A model generated the notes under the pieces. It saw only the letters and a list, made by a program, of their open reading frames with translations, had not been told where the DNA came from and ran no database searches. The translations under genes and the position numbers were made by a program. A stretch of 64,000 bases of DNA from contig JAYTWR010000127.1 of NCBI GenBank assembly GCA_043743335.1, positions 39,920 through 103,919 on the forward strand, in the 5' to 3' direction. Shown here piece after piece: positions 60,354 to 64,000 of this stretch. Numbering within the stretch: the stretch's first letter is position 1; every line of letters begins with the position of its first letter. Source of the stretch: UBA5216 sp043743335. Its GTDB lineage: Bacteria; Pseudomonadota; Gammaproteobacteria; Burkholderiales; SG8-41.

Positions 60354-61927
60354 TGATTAACAGCCCTATGTCATTCGAAGCCCTCACGCCCACGGCATTT
60401 TTGCGCCGCTCGGCGACGGTGTTCGCGGACAAAATTGCGGTCGTCGATGGCGCTGAGCGTTGGACTTACGCGCAGCTCTTTGATCGTTGCACCCGGCTGG
60501 CAGGTGCGCTGCGCGGCGCGGGCGTGCAGGCCGGCGAGCGCGTGGCCGTGCTCGCGCCCAACACCCACGTGCTGCTAGAAGCGCACTACGGCGTGCCGTT
60601 TGCCGGTGCCGTGCTGGTGGCGCTGAACATGCGGCTTACCGCTGCGGATTTGACTTACATCATTGAGCACAGCGACGCACACCTGCTGATTTACGACGCT
60701 GAGTTTGAAGCCACCGCGCACGCCATTGCCGCGGCAGTGAAACACAAGCTCACACTGATTTGCGCCAGCCACGCGCCGGGCAATCCCTATGAGGCCTTTC
60801 TCGCTGCAACCACACCTGAAGCAACGTCTTATGCGGCCGATGTCGCCGACGAACGCAGCCTCATCAGCATCAACTACACCAGCGGCACCACCGGCAAACC
60901 CAAGGGCGTGATGTATCACCATCGCGGCGCGTATTTGCAGGCGTTGGCGATGGCGCTGCACACAGGTCTTACCGAAAACAGTGTGTTTTTGTGGACGCTG
61001 CCGATGTTTCACTGCAACGGCTGGTGCTTCACTTGGGCGGTTACGGCGGCGGGCGGCACGCATTTGTGTCTGCGCAAGGCCGATCCGGCGCTGATCTGGC
61101 AACACCTGCGCGATTCCGGCGTGACGCAATTCAACGCCGCGCCCACCATACTCATCATGCTGGCGTGGCACGCAGGCGCGCAACCGCTGGCGCACACGGT
61201 CAATGTCGCCACCGGCGGTGCGCCGCCCACGCCCGCATTGCTCGCGCGCATGGCCGAGCTCAATATGAACATGACGCATTTGTATGGCCTGACCGAGACC
61301 TTCGGCCCCGCTGTGCTGTGCGAATGGCGTGACGACTGGAATCAGTGGCCGCCCGAAAAGCAGGCGCAGATCAAGGCGCGCCAAGGTGTGGGCAACGTCA
61401 TTTCGCAAACGCTGCGCGTGGTGGACGACGCAGGCTGCGACGTGCCGCGCGACGCCGCTACGCTCGGTGAAATTGCCCTGCGCGGCAACAACGTCATGCT
61501 CGGCTACTACCGCGACGACGCAGCCACCGCGAAGGCCGCGCCCGACGGCTGGTTTCGCACCGGTGACTTGGCCGTGATGCACGGCGACGGTTACATTGAG
61601 ATCAAAGATCGCGCCAAAGACATTATTATTTCCGGCGGCGAAAACATTGCGTCGGTGGAAGTCGAGCGCGCGCTGTCAGCGCACCCCGCCGTGCTGGAGG
61701 TGGCCGTGGTGGCCGCGCCCGACAAAAAGTGGGGTGAGATCCCCGTGGCTTTTGTCACGCTCAAACCCGGCCACACGCTCACCGCTGATGCGATGATCGC
61801 TTACGCGCGCGAGCATATGGCGCATTTCAAAGCGCCCAAGCGTGTGGTGTTCGGCGATTTACCCAAGAATGCGACCGGCAAAATCCAGAAGTTCGTACTG
61901 CGCGATAACGCAAAAAATATCATTTAA
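60353..61927 (+). CDS. AMP-forming acyl-CoA synthetase
   Basis: The 524-residue adenylate-forming ligase has the P-loop YTSGTTGKPKGVMYHHRG, GLTETFGP, GWFRTGDLAVMHGDGY, DIIISGGENIASVEVE and the catalytic Lys in NATGKIQKFVLR. It activates a carboxylic acid to its CoA thioester. PMFHCNGWCFTWAV resembles medium-chain and methylmercaptopropionate-CoA ligases; the substrate cannot be fixed. The ATG at 60353 overlaps the repeat; another ATG lies five codons in (60368). The acyl-CoA dehydrogenase gene follows after 18 bases. Confidence 0.92.
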   Translation: MINSPMSFEALTPTAFLRRSATVFADKIAVVDGAERWTYAQLFDRCTRLAGALRGAGVQAGERVAVLAPNTHVLLEAHYGVPFAGAVLVALNMRLTAADLTYIIEHSDAHLLIYDAEFEATAHAIAAAVKHKLTLICASHAPGNPYEAFLAATTPEATSYAADVADERSLISINYTSGTTGKPKGVMYHHRGAYLQALAMALHTGLTENSVFLWTLPMFHCNGWCFTWAVTAAGGTHLCLRKADPALIWQHLRDSGVTQFNAAPTILIMLAWHAGAQPLAHTVNVATGGAPPTPALLARMAELNMNMTHLYGLTETFGPAVLCEWRDDWNQWPPEKQAQIKARQGVGNVISQTLRVVDDAGCDVPRDAATLGEIALRGNNVMLGYYRDDAATAKAAPDGWFRTGDLAVMHGDGYIEIKDRAKDIIISGGENIASVEVERALSAHPAVLEVAVVAAPDKKWGEIPVAFVTLKPGHTLTADAMIAYAREHMAHFKAPKRVVFGDLPKNATGKIQKFVLRDNAKNII

Positions 61928-61940
61928 AATCAACTACTTA
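61923..61940 (+). repeat. Dispersed AT-rich repeat between ligase and dehydrogenase
   Basis: TTTAAAATCAACTACTTA, 16 of 18. It contains the stop codon of the ligase gene (61925-61927) and ends five bases before the next ATG. Confidence 0.9.
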
Positions 61941-61945
61941 CGATA

Positions 61946-63142
61946 ATGAACTTCACGCTACCCGCTGACATCAAACGCTATCGCCTGCGCTACAAGGCCT
62001 TCGTCGCCGAACACATACTGCCGCTTGAGCGCGACCCGGCATCCTTCGACGATCACGAAAACATACGCCTCGATTTACTCGACACGCTGCGCGCCAAAGC
62101 CAAAGCCGCTGGCCTGTGGTGCCCGCAACTGCCGCTCGCCATCGGCGGCCTAGGTTTGCCCGTAGTCGGCATGGCCGCGTGTTATGAAGAAATGAACTAC
62201 TCGATCTTCGGCCCGGTGGTGTTCAACTGCGCCGCACCCGACGACGGCAACATGACCGTGCTGGGCAAAGTCGCCACGCCGGAGCAAAAGGCGCGCTGGC
62301 TGATGCCCATCGTCGAAGGCACAGTGCGTTCGTCCATTGTGATGACTGAGCCGGCACCCGGTGCAGGCTCAGACCCGACCATGATGCTCACCACCGCCAC
62401 CCGTGTTGGCGACAAATGGATCATCAAGGGTCGCAAGTGGTTTATCACCGGTGCGGGCGTGGCGTCGCACTTTTTGCTGCTGGCAAAAACGTCTGACGAT
62501 CCGCGCAAGGGCCTGACGGCGTTTGCTTTTCACAAGGATCAGCCAGGCTGGCGCATCGTGCGCCGCATTCCCATCATGGGGCCGGAAGAACACGGCGGTC
62601 ACTGTGAGTTGGCGTTTGACGGCCTCGAAATCGCCGACGAAAACCGCATCATGAATGTCGGCGATGGCCTGAAGTTCACGCAAATTCGCCTCGGCACCGC
62701 GCGCTTGACGCACTGCATGCGCTGGCTGGGCCTGGCGCGGCGCGCGATGGACATCGCCGCTGAGTACGTCGCCAGCCGACAAACCCACGGTGGCGCGCTC
62801 GCGGCCAAAGAAAGCGTGCAATGGCTGATGGGCGACGCCGCTATGCAAATCGAAATCGGCCGACTCTTGGTGATGCGCGCCGCCGACAAACTGGATCGTG
62901 GCGACTTCGCGCGTAAAGAAGTTTCCATGGCGAAGGTGGTCGTCGCCGACGTGCTGCATCAGGCGGTGGATACCGCCATACAACTCAACGGCGCGCGCGG
63001 CTACTCCAAAGATACCCCGCTGGAATGGATGTATCGCTACGCGCGCCAAGCGCGGCTCGTCGACGGCGCGAGCGAAGTGCACAAAATGGTACTCGCGCAG
63101 GCGTTCCTGAAAGAGCGGCAGGATTTCTGGAACTGGCAATAG
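61946..63142 (+). CDS. Acyl-CoA dehydrogenase
   Basis: The 398-residue FAD enzyme has SSIVMTEPAPGAGSDPTMM and KWIIKGRKWFITGAG (FAD/substrate loops), RLTHCMRWLGLARRAMDIAAEY, and the C-terminal ARGYSKDTPLEWMYRYARQARLVDGASEVHKM. It introduces an alpha-beta double bond in an acyl-CoA, using the product of the preceding ligase. Its N-terminal part resembles the long-chain/ACAD10-11-like subgroup found with APH kinases. No clear ribosome site precedes the ATG; the repeat lies there instead. Confidence 0.92.
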   Translation: MNFTLPADIKRYRLRYKAFVAEHILPLERDPASFDDHENIRLDLLDTLRAKAKAAGLWCPQLPLAIGGLGLPVVGMAACYEEMNYSIFGPVVFNCAAPDDGNMTVLGKVATPEQKARWLMPIVEGTVRSSIVMTEPAPGAGSDPTMMLTTATRVGDKWIIKGRKWFITGAGVASHFLLLAKTSDDPRKGLTAFAFHKDQPGWRIVRRIPIMGPEEHGGHCELAFDGLEIADENRIMNVGDGLKFTQIRLGTARLTHCMRWLGLARRAMDIAAEYVASRQTHGGALAAKESVQWLMGDAAMQIEIGRLLVMRAADKLDRGDFARKEVSMAKVVVADVLHQAVDTAIQLNGARGYSKDTPLEWMYRYARQARLVDGASEVHKMVLAQAFLKERQDFWNWQ

Positions 63143-63191
63143 TTTATCCATACCGAACGTACGTCGGACCAGCAGCAAGAAGGAAGCGATT

Positions 63192-63197
63192 TATAAT
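63192..63197 (+). promoter_or_regulatory. -10 element for tRNA-Arg
   Basis: A perfect TATAAT ends eight bases before the tRNA. No good -35 is seen. Confidence 0.6.
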
Positions 63198-63205
63198 ACG
63201 CCCAC

Positions 63206-63281
63206 GCCCCGGTAGCTCAGTGGATAGAGCAGCCCCCTCCTAAGGGGCAGGTCGGACGTTCGATTCGTCTTCGGGGCGCCA
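63206..63281 (+). tRNA. tRNA-Arg (anticodon CCU)
   Basis: The 76-base gene has an acceptor stem GCCCCGG / TCGGGGC, D-arm GCTCAGTGGATAGAGC, anticodon arm GCCCC-CTCCTAA-GGGGC with anticodon CCT, T-arm with GTTCGATTC, discriminator G and encoded CCA. It reads AGG codons. A decayed integrase gene begins 80 bases downstream, the usual arrangement for an element integrated at a tRNA 3' end. Confidence 0.97.
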
Positions 63282-63361
63282 GTGGAATCAAGCACTTACA
63301 TCACTTGTCGTTTTAGTCTTTCCCTTCTCCATCACACGCCCATCGCAATCGGGAGTGTGGA

Positions 63362-63623
63362 ATGGCTTATATCAGGGAACTGGAAAGCGGAAATTGGCAG
63401 GTATTGATTAGGCACCGGGGCATGCAGACAGTCTTGAAAACACATGGCGGCGGGTATCACTGCCCTGCGCTTTCATGACCTGCGCCATGAAGCCGTATCG
63501 CGCCTGTTTGAACTGGGCTTGAACTCGATGGAAGTGGCGGCAATCAGCGGGCACAAGACGCTGCAAATGCTGAAGCGTTACACCCACCTGCGTGCGGCGG
63601 AACTGGCGTTGAAAATCGGCTAA
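63362..63623 (+). pseudogene. Collapsed tyrosine-type site-specific integrase
   Basis: The 5' part encodes MAYIRELESGNWQVLIRHRG, the arm-binding N-terminus of phage-type integrases. From about 63450 a different frame encodes the C-terminus: RFHDLRHEAVSRLFELGL, VAAISGHKTLQMLKRYTHL, with catalytic HxxR, His and Tyr nucleophile, ending at TAA 63621-63623. Some 200 or more codons between, including the first catalytic Arg, are missing and the frames disagree by one base, so no active enzyme can be made. Confidence 0.88.
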
Positions 63624-63668
63624 CTCGGCGACGGCTTATCCGCTCGCCAACAAAGGGGCAGCGACCGT

Positions 63669-63697
63669 TTGACACCTGTAATGCGTAAGATTACACT
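63669..63697 (+). promoter_or_regulatory. Promoter of the higB-like gene
   Basis: Perfect TTGACA at 63669-63674 and TACACT at 63692-63697 with 17-base spacing, 30 bases before the toxin ATG. Palindromic sites overlap and follow it. Confidence 0.75.
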
Positions 63698-63722
63698 CCC
63701 TTGTAATGACTGACATTACAAG
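63677..63722 (+). promoter_or_regulatory. Two palindromic operators upstream of higB-like gene
   Basis: Operator one is TGTAAT-N7-ATTACA (63677-63695), lying between and over the -35/-10 boxes. Operator two is CTTGTAATG-N5-CATTACAAG (63700-63722), a perfect 9-bp inverted repeat just downstream. The shared half-site TGTAAT suggests one dimeric repressor, most simply the HigA antitoxin. Confidence 0.75.
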
Positions 63723-63727
63723 CTGAC

Positions 63728-64000
63728 ATGATTCGCCACTTCATCCACAAGGGTTTGGAGCGATACTTTACGAAAAGCGACCGCCGGGGCATTGATGCAA
63801 ATCACGCTGACCGTATGCGCAGGCTGCTTGACCGGCTGGATGCCATCGCCAAGGCCGACGACATGAACATGCCGGGCTACAAGTTTCACTCGCTCAAGGG
63901 CGACCGCAAAGGCACCTACGCAGTGACTGTTTCAGGCAATTGGCGCATCACATTCACGTTTGAGGATGGCGACGCTACCAACGTTAATCTGGAGGACTAC
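63728..64000 (+). CDS. higB: HigB-type toxin of a type II toxin-antitoxin system (3' end beyond window)
   Basis: The 91 codons present encode a RelE/HigB-fold mRNA interferase: MIRHFIHKGLERYFTKSDR, ADRMRRLLDRLDAIAKADDMN, GYKFHSLKGDRKGTYAVTVSGNWRITFTFEDGDATNVNLEDY (key residues in LKGDRKGTYAV and GNWRITF). Toxin-first order is typical of higBA, so an antitoxin gene should follow outside the window. The protein is almost complete; family members have about 92 residues. Promoter and operators are upstream. It sits beside tRNA-Arg and the integrase remnant, in keeping with mobile DNA. Confidence 0.9.
   Translation, partial: MIRHFIHKGLERYFTKSDRRGIDANHADRMRRLLDRLDAIAKADDMNMPGYKFHSLKGDRKGTYAVTVSGNWRITFTFEDGDATNVNLEDY

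Noticed and set aside
63333..63360. Imperfect hairpin between tRNA-Arg and the integrase remnant as a tRNA terminator
   Set aside because: The stem has a mismatch and no T-run follows.

Overview
The window looks like the chromosome of a GC-rich betaproteobacterium, most likely of the Burkholderiales. The reasons are the gloB / methyltransferase / rnhA / dnaQ / mltD neighbourhood, fabI next to ppiD, and four periplasmic Bug-type (TctC family) solute receptors, which are typical of that order. No rRNA, CRISPR array or intact transposase was seen. Nearly all the sequence is coding. Gene functions rest on motif recognition only; no database search was possible.

Layout. 0.1-14 kb is housekeeping: moeA, an HD-GYP response regulator, a Gfo/Idh oxidoreductase, a nitronate monooxygenase-like protein, photolyase, a di-haem peroxidase, nudC-tal, rnhA-dnaQ with a methyltransferase, gloB and mltD. 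14-25 kb is one tightly coupled minus-strand operon of eight genes encoding two complete peptide-type ABC importers, the second of YejABEF type. fabI and ppiD follow, then the 3' half of a tRNA-Asp gene, which looks like an old integration junction. 28-44 kb is a long minus-strand run: gamma-glutamyltranspeptidase, a NitT/TauT-type ABC importer, an alpha/beta hydrolase, allophanate hydrolase, a Bug receptor, an RND efflux pump without its outer-membrane channel, a periplasmic methyltransferase-like protein, an Asp/Glu racemase homologue and succinate-semialdehyde dehydrogenase. 44-49.8 kb holds envelope and small-enzyme genes (mlaA, a stomatin-like protein with NfeD, SirB1, a VOC protein, an APH-type kinase). 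49.8-59.3 kb holds TctBA, three Bug receptors and hydantoinase/oxoprolinase HyuAB. 59.5-63.1 kb holds acyl-CoA genes (a DUF6285-like protein, an AMP-forming ligase, an acyl-CoA dehydrogenase) beside an SDR remnant. The last kilobase has tRNA-Arg(CCU), a collapsed tyrosine integrase and the start of a HigB-type toxin gene with a recognisable promoter and operators.

The genes between 28 and 59 kb share a theme of taking up and degrading nitrogenous or amide compounds and small carboxylates: several receptors and transporters sit beside allophanate hydrolase, HyuAB, gamma-glutamyltranspeptidase, the racemase homologue and GabD.

The most unusual signal is not a gene. An AT-rich 18-bp sequence, TTTAAAATCAATTAGTTA, recurs through the window on both strands. 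One copy is perfect, eight further intergenic or gene-start copies match at 16-17 of 18 positions, and others are weaker or lie inside genes. It sits mostly at gene borders: just before or inside start regions (where it encodes N-termini such as NKINYL or LLKSISY) and just after stop codons. Short tandem duplications (10-16 bp units) are also common between genes.
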